Positions 41,483 to 50,118 of a stretch of 64,000 nt of DNA are shown here, one piece after another. This DNA is from Hymenobacter jeollabukensis (GTDB taxonomy: Bacteria; Bacteroidota; Bacteroidia; Cytophagales; Hymenobacteraceae), in NCBI RefSeq assembly GCF_005771675.1, contig NZ_VAJM01000013.1, forward strand, positions 167,337-231,336, given 5' to 3'. The position numbers were made by a program, and so were the translations under genes. The notes beneath the pieces were generated by a model that saw nothing but the letters and a program-made list of their open reading frames with translations, was not told the DNA's origin and searched no databases. Within the stretch, counting starts at the first letter, position 1; each line of letters starts with the position of its first letter.

Positions 41483-42235
41483 ATGCCCCGCTCCTGCCCC
41501 ACCCTGCTGCTCCCGGCCGCCTGCGGCCTGCTGATGCTGCTGGCCGCCTGCAACCAGCAGCCCCCGCCCGCGCAGGAAAAACCCGCCCCGGCCGCCCCCG
41601 TCATTCCCGGCCCCGACCTGGCGGCCATGCGCGACTCCAACGCCGTGCGCCTGCTGACGGCCTACGGCCAGGAGCACCCCGAAACGCAGGTGCTCTTCCA
41701 CACCTCCATGGGCGACGTGAAAGTGAAGCTCTACGAAGACACCCCGCTGCACCGGGCCAGCTTCCTGCTGCTCACCAACAAGGGCTACTTCGACCAAACC
41801 GTGTTTTACCGGGTGGAGAAGGGCTTCGTGGTGCAGGGCGGCAACTCCGACAAGCGCGAAATCAAGCTGGGCAAATACCACATTCCGCCCGAGTTCCGGC
41901 CCGGCCACTTTCACCGCCGCGGCGCCCTGGGCATGGCCCGCTACGACGACGAGAAAAACCCCGGCAAGCTCTCCTCCTCCCACGACTTCTACTTTACCGT
42001 GGGCCAGAAATACACCCCGCAGCAGGCCCAGAGCATTGCCGGCCGCAAGCTCACGCCCGCCGAGCTGAAAGCCTACGCCACCGAAGGCGGCGCCCCCGCC
42101 CTCGACGGGCAGTACACCGTGTTCGGCGAAGTCATCGAAGGCATGGACGTGGTGGAGAAAATCAACCAAGTCCCCGTCGACCCCTACGACTGGCCCGAAA
42201 AGGACGTGACCATGAAGGTGGAGGTGATTAGGTAA
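41483..42235 (+). CDS. Lipoprotein peptidyl-prolyl cis-trans isomerase (cyclophilin)
   Basis: This 250-residue lipid-anchored cyclophilin has a lipobox LLAAC with Cys23. The cyclophilin domain includes HTSMGDVKVKLYEDTPLHRA, FYRVEKGFVVQGG, GALGMARYDDEKNP, SSSHDFYFTVGQ and FGEVIEGMDVVEKI. It probably helps folding of envelope proteins on the periplasmic face. An insert of about 25 residues (QQAQSIAGRKLTPAELKAYA) sits before the last strands, as in other Bacteroidota forms. A GTG at 41453 lies inside the upstream terminator, so ATG 41483 is preferred. Confidence 0.92.
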   Translation: MPRSCPTLLLPAACGLLMLLAACNQQPPPAQEKPAPAAPVIPGPDLAAMRDSNAVRLLTAYGQEHPETQVLFHTSMGDVKVKLYEDTPLHRASFLLLTNKGYFDQTVFYRVEKGFVVQGGNSDKREIKLGKYHIPPEFRPGHFHRRGALGMARYDDEKNPGKLSSSHDFYFTVGQKYTPQQAQSIAGRKLTPAELKAYATEGGAPALDGQYTVFGEVIEGMDVVEKINQVPVDPYDWPEKDVTMKVEVIR

Positions 42236-42273
42236 TCAGGCTGTACTGGCTGCGTTACGTGGGATTTTGTCTA

Positions 42274-42420
42274 CAGCCGCGTAGCGGCGCCATATTGGTA
42301 GCTCGTGCGGCTGGGAGATAAACCGAGCTGCACCGCAGCGGCACCTTTCCGCGCCGTCTGGGCGTCAGCAATGCCATGCCGCTGCGCTTCGGCTACCGAT
42401 ATGGCGCCGCTGCGCGGCTG
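42274..42420. repeat. Inverted repeat with 29-bp arms
   Basis: Positions 42274-42302 (CAGCCGCGTAGCGGCGCCAT...) and 42392-42420 are complementary at 27 of 29 bases. The 89-base centre has no coding appearance. It lies between the convergent ends of the cyclophilin and the small lipoprotein genes. Confidence 0.8.
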
Positions 42421-42459
42421 GGAACGTACCCGAAACTGCCATCTATTACGTGTCACCCG

Positions 42460-42909
42460 TTACTTGTTCCCCCTGCGCACCCGCACCAGCCGGGAGTGCA
42501 GCGGGTCGGAAGGGGACTCCTGTTGGTACTCGGCCAGCTCGCGGCGGGTGTAGGCGCGGGTAGCTTCGGGCGCGAAGATGTCGGGACGGCTGGCGTCGGC
42601 GTCGGGCGCGGCCACGGGCTGGCGGGCCGGGTGCGTGTACACCGTGTCGCCGCCGAGCTTGTAGACCTGGTAGAAGTAGAACTGCTCGGCCGCGCTGCCC
42701 TCGGGCACGAAGCGCACCACCAGCACGTCGCCCAGCTGCGGGTTGGCCAGGTATTCGGCCGTTTTATCGGCGGGCGGGGCGGGTACGGCCAGCGTGGTCG
42801 ATTCGGCTTGGGCCGGCGCAGTGGCGGATTGCTCGGGTTTGGTTTCGGACTGACAGGCCCCCAGGCCCGCCAGCAACAGGGCCGCCGCAGCGGCAACGGA
42901 TTTACTCAT
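42460..42909 (-). CDS. Hypothetical lipoprotein (149 aa)
   Basis: A lipoprotein signal with lipobox AGLGAC (Cys19) is followed by a Thr/Ala/Pro-rich linker. The small domain reads LGDVLVVRFVPEGSAAEQFYF, QVYKLGGDTVYTHPA and, at the end, LAEYQQESPSDPLHSRLVRV. No family was recognised. ATG 42909 is chosen because the lipoprotein signal begins there. It is presumably attached to the inner or outer membrane. Function is unknown. Confidence 0.75.
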   Translation of the reverse strand: MSKSVAAAAALLLAGLGACQSETKPEQSATAPAQAESTTLAVPAPPADKTAEYLANPQLGDVLVVRFVPEGSAAEQFYFYQVYKLGGDTVYTHPARQPVAAPDADASRPDIFAPEATRAYTRRELAEYQQESPSDPLHSRLVRVRRGNK

Positions 42910-42980
42910 ACACGCAAAGAAAAGGACTGGCCTACGGCCCGACGCCGCTTGTACGGCTTCAGCGCCATCGAGAGCAATCA

Positions 42981-43015
42981 AAAAGGCGGCCCGCATGACG
43001 CGGGCCGCCTTTTTT
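42981..43015. terminator. Bidirectional terminator after the M13 peptidase gene
   Basis: AAAAGGCGGCCCGC, loop ATGAC, GCGGGCCGCCTTTTTT: a 14-bp stem with A and T tracts. It begins 38 bases past the stop of the minus-strand M13 gene. Confidence 0.88.
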
Positions 43016-43052
43016 AGTTATTCGGCAATGCTACAATTGAGCAATTAAGCCC

Positions 43053-45179
43053 CTACCACACCTTGGCGCGGTCGGCCTGGGCGCGCATCATCTTCGCGTC
43101 CTCCTTGCAGCCGAAGGCCTCGTAGAACTGCGGCATGTTCATCAGCGGGCCGTTGGTACGGAACTGCGCCGGGCTGTGCGGGTCGGTCATCACCTGTTGA
43201 CGCAGGTACTCGGGGCGGGCGTTGGTGCGCCACACCTGGGCCCACGAGAGGAAGAAGCGCTGATCGGGCGTCAGGCCGTCGTACTTGGGGTAGTTGCCGT
43301 TGGGGTACTGCTTCTTCAGCTCCTTGTGCAGGGCGGTGTAGGCAATGTTCAGCCCGCCGAGGTCGGCCAGGTTTTCGCCCATGGTCAGCTTGCCGTTCAC
43401 GAACACCGAGTCGACGGGCGAGAAGGCGTCGTACTGCTTGCCCACCACGGCGGCGCGGGCCTCAAACTTCTCCGCGTCTTCTTTGGTCCACCAGTCTTTC
43501 AGGTTGCCCTCGGCGTCGTACTGGCGGCCCTGGTCGTCGAAGCCGTGGGTGATTTCGTGGCCGATGACGGCGCCCATGCCGCCGTAGTTCACCGCGTCGT
43601 CGGCCTTCGGGTCGAAGAACGGGGGCTGCATGATGCCGGCCGGGAAGACGATTTCGTTCATGGCCGGGTTGTAGTAGGCATTCACCGTGGGCGGCGTCAT
43701 GCCCCACTCCTTCCGGTCGATGGGCTTCCCAAACTTGCTGGTGTTGTCCTTCGACTGCCACATGCGCGTGGCAATGACGTTCTGCAGGTAGGAGTCGCGC
43801 GAGATGGTCAGCGCCGAGTAGTCCTTCCACTGGTCCGGGTAGCCGATTTTCACCGTGAAGGCGTTGAGCTTCCGCATGGCTTCCTTCTTGGTGGCCTCGC
43901 TCATCCAGTCGCTCTGCTGGATATGCTCACCCATGGCCTCCTTGATGTTTTGCACCATCGCCATGGCCTTGGCCTTGGTTTCGGGCGTGAAGGCCTTGTC
44001 GACGTACAGTTGGCCGAAGGCTTCGCCCAGGGCGCCGTCGGTGGCGCGGTTCATGCGCTTCCAGCGGGGCTGCTGCTTTTTGGCTCCGGTCAGCACCTGC
44101 GTTAGCTTAAACGACTCGTCGCCGAAAGCCTGGGGCAGCGCCGAGGTCATCGACGTGACCAGATGCCAGCGCAGGTAGGTTTTGAGGTCGGCCAGGGGCT
44201 CCTGCTTGAGCATGGTGTTCAGCTCCTGGAAGAAGGCCGGCTGGCCCACAATCACCTCCTTGGCCGCCTTCAGATCGAGGTGCTCCAGCAGGTGCTTGGG
44301 GTTCAGATTCGGGTACTTCTTTTGCAGCTCGGCCACCGTCATCTTGTTGTAGTTGGCGTACGGGTCGCGCAGCTCCACCCGGCTCTTGGAGGCCTTCGCT
44401 AGACGCGTTTCCAGGCGCATGATGGTGGCGGCGTTCTTCTTGGCGGTGGCTTCGTTGTCGCCGGCCAGCTTGAAGGTGTTGACCAGGTAGGTCTGGTACG
44501 CGGCCCGGATGTTCTTCGAACGCGCGTCGTCCTTCAGGTAGTAGTCGCGGTCGGGCAGCGAGAGGCCGCCCTGGTTGAAGTTGACGGCGTACTGCGTGCT
44601 GATTTTGTCGTCCTGGCCCACGTAGGTGTTGAAGAACGCCCCGGTCTGCAGCTGCTGGCTGCGCGCAATCTGAATCTGCAGCCCGTCGAGGTTCTTGATG
44701 GCGCCGATGCGGTCCATCTCGGGCTTCAGCGGCGCAATGCCGGCCTTCTCGATGGCCATGGTATCCATGGCCGTGGCGTAGTAGTCGCCTACTTTCTGGG
44801 CATTGGTGCCCTTGGCGGCCGATTTGTTGGCCGCGGCCTCCTGCAGAATCTGCCGCATCACGGCGTTGTTCTTGTCGGCCAGCTCGTTGAACGAGCCCCA
44901 GCGGACCTCAGCGGCCGGAATGGGGTTGTTCTTGTACCAGTTGCCCGAGGCGTACTGGTTGAAGTCCTGGCAAGGCGAGGCCGCCTTGTCGATGTTGCTC
45001 ACATTCAAGCCCGTGCCCTGCGGAAAGGTTTCGGCAACTGGGGCCGGCGTAGCGCTGGCGGTAGGCTGCGAAGCGGGGGCGGTGCTGGCCGTGGTGGTCT
45101 TGGAGCTGGAGGCGCAGCCTCCCAGCGCCAGGGCGCCCCAGGCCGTAGCGACCAGCGCCGCGCGGTTGCGGTTTTTCAT
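43053..45179 (-). CDS. M13 family metallopeptidase lipoprotein (neprilysin-like)
   Basis: This 708-residue zinc endopeptidase is anchored by a lipoprotein signal (LALGGC, Cys22). A Thr/Ala/Pro linker of about 35 residues precedes the M13 N-domain (PCQDFNQYASGNWYKNNPIP). The zinc motif is VIGHEITHGFDDQG (near residue 540), with the third ligand in ENLADLGGLNIAY. The C-terminus ends in the conserved CxxW-like form with Cys (EAFGCKEDAKMMR, then KVW). The open frame continues about 500 bases upstream but overlaps the MGMT-like gene on the other strand and is not coding. Confidence 0.94.
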   Translation of the reverse strand: MKNRNRAALVATAWGALALGGCASSSKTTTASTAPASQPTASATPAPVAETFPQGTGLNVSNIDKAASPCQDFNQYASGNWYKNNPIPAAEVRWGSFNELADKNNAVMRQILQEAAANKSAAKGTNAQKVGDYYATAMDTMAIEKAGIAPLKPEMDRIGAIKNLDGLQIQIARSQQLQTGAFFNTYVGQDDKISTQYAVNFNQGGLSLPDRDYYLKDDARSKNIRAAYQTYLVNTFKLAGDNEATAKKNAATIMRLETRLAKASKSRVELRDPYANYNKMTVAELQKKYPNLNPKHLLEHLDLKAAKEVIVGQPAFFQELNTMLKQEPLADLKTYLRWHLVTSMTSALPQAFGDESFKLTQVLTGAKKQQPRWKRMNRATDGALGEAFGQLYVDKAFTPETKAKAMAMVQNIKEAMGEHIQQSDWMSEATKKEAMRKLNAFTVKIGYPDQWKDYSALTISRDSYLQNVIATRMWQSKDNTSKFGKPIDRKEWGMTPPTVNAYYNPAMNEIVFPAGIMQPPFFDPKADDAVNYGGMGAVIGHEITHGFDDQGRQYDAEGNLKDWWTKEDAEKFEARAAVVGKQYDAFSPVDSVFVNGKLTMGENLADLGGLNIAYTALHKELKKQYPNGNYPKYDGLTPDQRFFLSWAQVWRTNARPEYLRQQVMTDPHSPAQFRTNGPLMNMPQFYEAFGCKEDAKMMRAQADRAKVW

Positions 45180-45332
45180 AAAATGGTGCAAAAAAGCGGT
45201 GATGATGGTGGGAATCGGGCCGGTAAGGTAGCACAGCGCCGCCTTTTTACCGGCTTGGCGGCTGGTTTTCCCAACAGCGGCCCGTCCCGGCCAGTTCAGC
45301 CGTCCGGGCGCCCGCCCTATCTTCGCTCTCCC

Positions 45333-45689
45333 ATGAAGCAGCCCAACGAGCAGAACCGCAATTTCTTCCACGACGTGTACGAGGTGGTGCGCCTGATTCC
45401 GCCCGGCCGCGTGAGCACCTACGGCGCCATTGCCGGCTACCTGGGCAGCCGGCAGGGCGCCCGCACCGTGGGCTGGGCCATGCAGGCCGCCCACGCCCTC
45501 CGCGGCCCGGAGTACGTACCCTGCCACCGCGTCATCAACCGCCTCGGCCTGCTTACCGGCAAGCAGTTTTTCGGCTCGCCCACGGCCATGCAGGACGCAC
45601 TCGAAGCCGAAGGCGTGCGCGTGGTCGACGACCAGGTGCAGGACTTCCCGCGCCTGTTCTGGGACCCGAGCGTGGAGCTGCAACCCTGA
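45333..45689 (+). CDS. MGMT-family DNA-binding protein
   Basis: This 118-residue protein has the DNA methyltransferase C-terminal domain: VVRLIPPGRVSTYGAIAGYLG, and VPCHRVINRLGLL with Cys64 retained. It is shorter than Ogt/Ada enzymes and resembles alkyltransferase-like (Atl) proteins in size. However, Atl proteins replace the Cys with Trp, so real alkyl transfer is possible here. A TATCTTCG box at 45318-45325 lies seven bases before the ATG, suggesting a leaderless mRNA. It is divergent from the M13 gene. Confidence 0.88.
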   Translation: MKQPNEQNRNFFHDVYEVVRLIPPGRVSTYGAIAGYLGSRQGARTVGWAMQAAHALRGPEYVPCHRVINRLGLLTGKQFFGSPTAMQDALEAEGVRVVDDQVQDFPRLFWDPSVELQP

Positions 45690-45695
45690 GCCGGC

Positions 45696-47105
45696 TTATT
45701 TCGGGCGGCCGGCCTGCTTGCGCTGGGCCTGTTGCTGGCGCAGCACGCCGCGGCGCAGGTCGAACAGGGCTTCCCGGGCGGGCATTTCCACCAACGCCCC
45801 GGGCATCCATTTCAGGTACACCGTTTGGCCAGCATAGGGGTACACCGAAGCGCAGGCCTCGGGCTGCCCGGCCGTCCGGATGCACAGCTGCGCGGGGCCA
45901 CGCTGTTCCTTCCAGGTTAGGGTCGTCTGCACGGAATCGGCGCTGAGCGAGCCGTAGGGCTGGCCGTTCACCTCCACCGTGGCGGCGGCCGGCGTGCGCC
46001 AGTACAGCACTAGGCGTGCGGGCTGGCCGGGCACGGCGGGCCGGTAGTGCGCCGGCGGATCGGCCAGGGCCGCTACGGGTTCGGCCTCCACGGCCCCGGT
46101 GAGCAGGTTCAGCCAGTGCTGCTGCCGGTAGCCGCTCGTGTTGTTGGCGGCAATCAGCCCGCCGACCAGCCCGTACGTTAAGGCGGCGGAATTCACGGCA
46201 TTGGCATCGGGGGTACTCGGCGCCTCAAACTGATAGCCCTCGGTCGTGCGTTCCAGCTGGTAGAAATGGCGGCGGTGCAGAATGTAGGTGTGCTTTCCAT
46301 CGCAGTAGCCCCAAGCGTCGCGCACGGGGGTGCGCTGGCCGTCAGCCGCCACGTAATACACGTCGATATCGTCGGAGCCAGCCCAGCCGGCTTTCGTGCT
46401 GGGGGTTCGGGCCAGGGCCGTCAGGTGCCGGGCGTCGGGCTGGTTGTAGCGGAATGCCTGGAAACTGCGGTAGATGCCGGGCGCTGGAGCCGCCGCCTGC
46501 TCGATGGGAAACGGCAGCAACGCCAGCAGCGGCGTCACCGGCGTTGCTACTTCTGCGGCCGTGAGCACCGCGTACCCCGTCAGCCCCCGGGCGGCGGCCG
46601 AATCCAACTGCGCGAGGCACTGCTGCAGCGTAGCCGCAATGTTGACCGGGTGCCGGGCCGTCACTTCTACGCCGCGGTACTCGGCCCGGGCAGCGGCCCG
46701 CAGCACCAGCTCGTAGCGCTGCTCGGGCAATACCCGCAGAAAGTCCACGACCAGCTCCGCCGTACCGGTTTCGGTGCTGTTGGTGGTCAGCTCGCTCACG
46801 CGCAGCCGGTGCACGCGCATGGCGTACGGCGTGGTCCCGGCGCCGACGCCCGTGGCCAGCACGTCCATCAGGGCCTGCGGCAGCGGGTCGCGCAGCACGG
46901 CCGGCGTGCGTTTGTTGTCGAGGCCCTTTTGCACCCAGCCAATACCGGCCCGGTCGGCGCGGGCATCAATTACCTGCTGCACCCGCCCGCAGCGCAACGG
47001 GGCCGTCAGCCGCTGCTCGGCCAGCGAAATGTATTTGACCTGCGCCAGGGCCGCCGTTGGCAGCGCCATCAGGGTCCATATCAGTACGTATACCCGTTGA
47101 GTCAT
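45696..47105 (-). CDS. Secreted protein of unknown function (469 aa)
   Basis: A signal peptide (ending ALAQ) precedes a domain with YISLAEQRLTAPLRCG and repeated Arg/Val-rich strands. A middle part reads GSDDIDVYYVAADG and GKHTYILHRRHFYQLE. A C-terminal PEGA-like segment follows (ATVEVNGQPYGSLSADSVQT, GQTVYLKWMPGALVEM). It ends in a Gln/Arg-rich helix. No family was recognised. It lies 46 bases downstream of the stand-alone receiver gene on the same strand and may be co-transcribed with that two-component pair. ATG 47114 is an alternative start. Confidence 0.72.
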   Translation of the reverse strand: MTQRVYVLIWTLMALPTAALAQVKYISLAEQRLTAPLRCGRVQQVIDARADRAGIGWVQKGLDNKRTPAVLRDPLPQALMDVLATGVGAGTTPYAMRVHRLRVSELTTNSTETGTAELVVDFLRVLPEQRYELVLRAAARAEYRGVEVTARHPVNIAATLQQCLAQLDSAAARGLTGYAVLTAAEVATPVTPLLALLPFPIEQAAAPAPGIYRSFQAFRYNQPDARHLTALARTPSTKAGWAGSDDIDVYYVAADGQRTPVRDAWGYCDGKHTYILHRRHFYQLERTTEGYQFEAPSTPDANAVNSAALTYGLVGGLIAANNTSGYRQQHWLNLLTGAVEAEPVAALADPPAHYRPAVPGQPARLVLYWRTPAAATVEVNGQPYGSLSADSVQTTLTWKEQRGPAQLCIRTAGQPEACASVYPYAGQTVYLKWMPGALVEMPAREALFDLRRGVLRQQQAQRKQAGRPK

Positions 47106-47151
47106 CCCCAACATCGTTAATCACCAATAATTTATCGATTAGCGTAGCTGC

Positions 47152-47556
47152 TTACACCGCGGCCGTCACCTTGCGGCCCACAGCGGCATAAATCAGCCGG
47201 CGCATTTCCTCGGGGCTGGCGTTTTTGAGCAGGTAGCCGAAGGCACCTTCGCTTTTCAGGCTTTCAATCAGCTCGGGCTCATCATGCATGGAAATGATGA
47301 TGACGCGCACCTGCGGGTACTGCACGCGCAGCAGGCGGGTGGTCTGCAGCCCGTCGAGCACGGGCATCTGCAGGTCCATCAAAATCACGTCGGGGCGCAC
47401 GGGCACCGAGTCGAGCCGTTCGAGCAGGTCCTGCCCGTCGCCGGCTTCGAAGAGTACTTCCATCTCGTCAAACCCCGTCAGCAGGGCGCGCAGGCCCTTG
47501 CGAAACAGGATGTGGTCGTCGGCAATGGCTAGCCGGATCGTGGGAGTTGGACTCAT
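47152..47556 (-). CDS. Stand-alone response-regulator receiver domain (NarL type, no HTH)
   Basis: This 134-residue single receiver has Asp13-Asp14, phospho-acceptor Asp61 (VILMDLQMPV) and Lys111 (GYLLKNASPEEM). It ends right after the domain at GRKVTAAV, where NarL/FixJ proteins normally continue into a linker and LuxR helix-turn-helix. No HTH remnant is found in the 46 bases before the next gene. The ATG overlaps the kinase stop by four bases, so the two are coupled. With no DNA-binding part it may act by protein contact, or it may be a truncated regulator. Confidence 0.88.
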   Translation of the reverse strand: MSPTPTIRLAIADDHILFRKGLRALLTGFDEMEVLFEAGDGQDLLERLDSVPVRPDVILMDLQMPVLDGLQTTRLLRVQYPQVRVIIISMHDEPELIESLKSEGAFGYLLKNASPEEMRRLIYAAVGRKVTAAV

Positions 47557-48386
47557 GAGGTAAGCGAAACGGTAAGCGGCGCGGCAGCCGCCGGGGTGGT
47601 GTGGATAGTAGGAAGATAGGCGGCCGGGAAGGATATCCAAACCCGGGTGCCGGCCCCGGGGGCCGACTCGTGGCGGAGCACGCCGCGGAGCACGGCCACG
47701 CGGCTGCGCAGGTTGGTCAGGCCCAGCCCGGTGCGGGTATCGGGCGTGGCCATGGCTTCGATGGCGGCGTGGTTGTAGCCCACCCCGTCGTCGGCGTATT
47801 CGATGGCGAGGCGGTGGTCACCGTACTCCAGGCGCACGGTGATTTGGCGGGCCTGGGCGTGCTTGAGGCCGTTACCGAGCAGCTCCTGCACCACGCGGTA
47901 CACGGCCAGCTCGTGATGCGGGGGCAGGCGGCGCGGCTCGCCCAGCTGCTGAATCAGCACGCGGGGGCCACCCTCGGGCACGGCCCGGCCCAGGGCTTCC
48001 ACGGCAAACGCCAGCCCGAACTTCTGGAGCACGGCCGGCAGCAGGTTGCGCGAGATGCGGCGCACCTCGGAAATGGCCTGGTCGAGCATGGCCGTCATTT
48101 CCACCGTGGTGGCCGATTCGGGCAGGCCGCTCAGGTGCAGCTTCACGATGGAGAGCATGGTGCCCACCGCGTCGTGCAGGTCGCCGGCAATGCGGCGGCG
48201 CTCCTCCTCCTGGGCCAGCAGGGCGGCTTCCAGGGCCTGGGCCTGGGCGTATTCCCGTTCGCGGCGCAGCTCTTCCTGCTGCTGCAGCAGCCGGCGCTGG
48301 TAGCGCAGCACAAAGCCCACGATGCCCAGCGCCAGTATCAGCAGTACCGGCGTGACGAGCATCAGGGACATAAGCAGGGAGTTCAT
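47553..48386 (-). CDS. NarL-type sensor histidine kinase
   Basis: This 277-residue kinase has one N-terminal transmembrane helix (residues 8-28), a coiled-coil (QQEELRREREYAQAQALEAA), a HisKA_3 domain with His71 (RRRIAGDLHDAVGTMLSIVK) and an HATPase domain (VVQELLGNGLKHA, YADDGVGYN, GLGLTNLRSRV). No sensory domain is visible, so it probably responds through its membrane segment or a partner. It is translationally coupled to the receiver gene at 47152-47556. Confidence 0.92.
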   Translation of the reverse strand: MNSLLMSLMLVTPVLLILALGIVGFVLRYQRRLLQQQEELRREREYAQAQALEAALLAQEEERRRIAGDLHDAVGTMLSIVKLHLSGLPESATTVEMTAMLDQAISEVRRISRNLLPAVLQKFGLAFAVEALGRAVPEGGPRVLIQQLGEPRRLPPHHELAVYRVVQELLGNGLKHAQARQITVRLEYGDHRLAIEYADDGVGYNHAAIEAMATPDTRTGLGLTNLRSRVAVLRGVLRHESAPGAGTRVWISFPAAYLPTIHTTPAAAAPLTVSLTS

Positions 48387-48690
48387 TCAGTAAACCACAT
48401 CAGGACCTGAACCGGGCTGCGCGGGGCGCCGCTGCTCAGAAGCAGAAGAAATCGAATGCAAAGCCCTGTGAGGCAGAAGCACTGGTCGGGAAGGTATAAA
48501 TGTAACCGATGTTGACGGCATTTCCCAATGGGCAAGTTACAAGGGGCTCGTCATAAGTCAAGTTATCCTAAATCATATTCTATTTGCGCAAGGATTCTCT
48601 ACCGGGGCCAGCACCGGCGACAGAAGCCGTACTGCGCGCTGCGGCCCCAGAACTTGGTCGACCGCCTACCCCAGCCGCTGGTTTCCGCAG
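48387..48690. other. Intergenic region without evident gene
   Basis: This 304-base gap lies between the kinase start and the 7-TM gene end. Part of it (48490-48600) is AT-rich. No clear gene or strong hairpin was seen. It presumably holds the promoter of the kinase/receiver unit. Confidence 0.4.
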
Positions 48691-49392
48691 TTAGGCCGGG
48701 GTGGTCTCGTAGGCGGGGCTGGTTCGCGGGTGAATTTCGCGCCAGAGGCCGAGCGTCATCAGCCCCAGGGCCACGATGTAGGTGATGTCGATAATGACGC
48801 TCATGATGAGGCTGGCCACCGCACTCGAATTGTCGTCGATCAGCAAGTAGCTCATGACCGAGCCCGCGTAATAGATGGCCAAGCCCACGCTGACCAAGAA
48901 CATGAGGTTGTGCCAGGGATTGTCGAGGCGCATGTCGCGCACCCACTGCTCGAAATACAGCAGCACCAGGCTCAGCATGATCATCACCTGCACCGCCCGC
49001 GTCACCACGTTCAAGTGGTCGAGGCCCGCAATCCAGCAGGCATCGGCTATGGCCAGCAACGTGAAAGCCAGCGCAACGGGCAACATGGCCCGCCGCACTG
49101 GTTTCAGGTCGTAGGAATGGTAATAGGCCCAGCCCAACAGCCAGGTTTCGACCAGCACACTCAGGTGGTAGAGGTAAATGTTGTTGTGGAGCACTTTGCG
49201 GCTCCATTGGTCAACAACGGCTTCGACTGCCCAAAAACCGAAGTAGCCCACGATGATTTTGGCGGGCAAGGACAGGCTGCGCCAGCGCCACAGCCCGATG
49301 AGCAGGGGAATCCAGACGCCAAACCCACTTACAAGGATAAGAACGGTTCTGGTTGTCTGTAACCAGGCGGTGTTGGGCAGCGGGGCATCCAT
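48691..49392 (-). CDS. Seven-helix membrane protein (233 aa)
   Basis: This integral membrane protein has about seven helices, starting with a short polar N-terminus (MDAPLPNTAW) and ending in a polar tail (HPRTSPAYETTPA). Conserved-looking residues are WRSLSLPAKIIVGYFGFWA and the helix-4 stretch. No named family is certain. The gene follows 15 bases after the 105-residue gene on the same strand. However, it also has its own TACCTTTG box at 49397-49404, four bases before the ATG, so it can be transcribed alone as a leaderless mRNA. Confidence 0.78.
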   Translation of the reverse strand: MDAPLPNTAWLQTTRTVLILVSGFGVWIPLLIGLWRWRSLSLPAKIIVGYFGFWAVEAVVDQWSRKVLHNNIYLYHLSVLVETWLLGWAYYHSYDLKPVRRAMLPVALAFTLLAIADACWIAGLDHLNVVTRAVQVMIMLSLVLLYFEQWVRDMRLDNPWHNLMFLVSVGLAIYYAGSVMSYLLIDDNSSAVASLIMSVIIDITYIVALGLMTLGLWREIHPRTSPAYETTPA

Positions 49393-49407
49393 ACCCCAAA
49401 GGTACGC

Positions 49408-49725
49408 TTACGCCCCGACTGCTGCCAGCGGGCTTTCGGCGCAACATTCACTCGGGCAGGGAAACCCTTTGTTGCCCACTTTGTCCTGGATGTCATTGCC
49501 GTTGCTGTTGGCCGCCACCGTGACCAGGGTCATTTGGTTTTCGCCATTGAGCGCGAAGTAAAAGCGCAGGCCCATGGCATCTGGCTGGTTGAGCAATTCA
49601 TTAAGCATGGTTTTGCCAAAGAAGATGCACAAGTTGCTGTTGGGCTGCGCCGCGCGAAAGTTAGCCGTCATTTGGGCGCCTTCGTCCATCAGGATCAGGC
49701 TGCCCTCGTTGCCGTCGAATACCAT
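49408..49725 (-). CDS. Small conserved-looking protein (105 aa) next to the 7-TM gene
   Basis: This soluble protein has the pattern DGNEGSLILMDEGAQMTANF, FFGKTMLNELLNQPDAMGLR, YFALNGENQMTLVTV and SNGNDIQDKVG, and a C-terminal Cys cluster (PCPSECCAESPL). I recall similar small proteins in other Bacteroidota, of unknown function. The clustered cysteines could bind a metal. It has its own promoter (-7 box 49783-49790) and lies 15 bases upstream of the 7-TM gene, suggesting a joint role. Confidence 0.72.
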   Translation of the reverse strand: MVFDGNEGSLILMDEGAQMTANFRAAQPNSNLCIFFGKTMLNELLNQPDAMGLRFYFALNGENQMTLVTVAANSNGNDIQDKVGNKGFPCPSECCAESPLAAVGA

Positions 49726-50118
49726 AGAGTTGTTGTTTGGACAGGTGAAGTTTGTGAAAGGTCGATGCCTGGTTCAGGCGGCCAAATATATGTAGACACC
49801 TACTTTAGTAAGCTAATAATTTTCCGGATTCTTCTTAGCAAAATCCAGTCGTACTGCTATTCCTCAGGTCATCAGCGGTCCGGGCTGACTTCGGATACCC
49901 GTCAGGCTTACAGTGTGGATTCCGGAGAATGATAAGCGCGGGACGGCTCGCGCCAAAGATTGCGCCGACCGTGCCCGTCGGCTACGGTAGTACGCAGCAA
50001 TTGCGCGTTGGAGCAAGCACTACCCAGCTTGCCGCTATTTGGCCAGAGCAGTTGCCGCTCGTCGGCCCGAAGCGCCGCATCATAAGCTAATACAGCTGCC
50101 CCGCCATCGAAGCGTAGG
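49726..50118. other. AT-rich intergenic region
   Basis: This 393-base region is clearly more AT-rich than its surroundings, above all at 49780-49900. It holds the promoter of the 105-residue gene. A 72-codon minus-strand frame (49908-50126) overlaps the xseB stop but has no protein-like character. Confidence 0.45.
49783..49790 (-). promoter_or_regulatory. -7 promoter box of the 105-residue gene
   Basis: On the minus strand this reads TATATTTG, a full match to TAnnTTTG, within an AT-rich stretch. A clear -33 TTTG at 19 bases is not present (GCTT). It lies about 58 bases upstream of the ATG. Confidence 0.55.
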
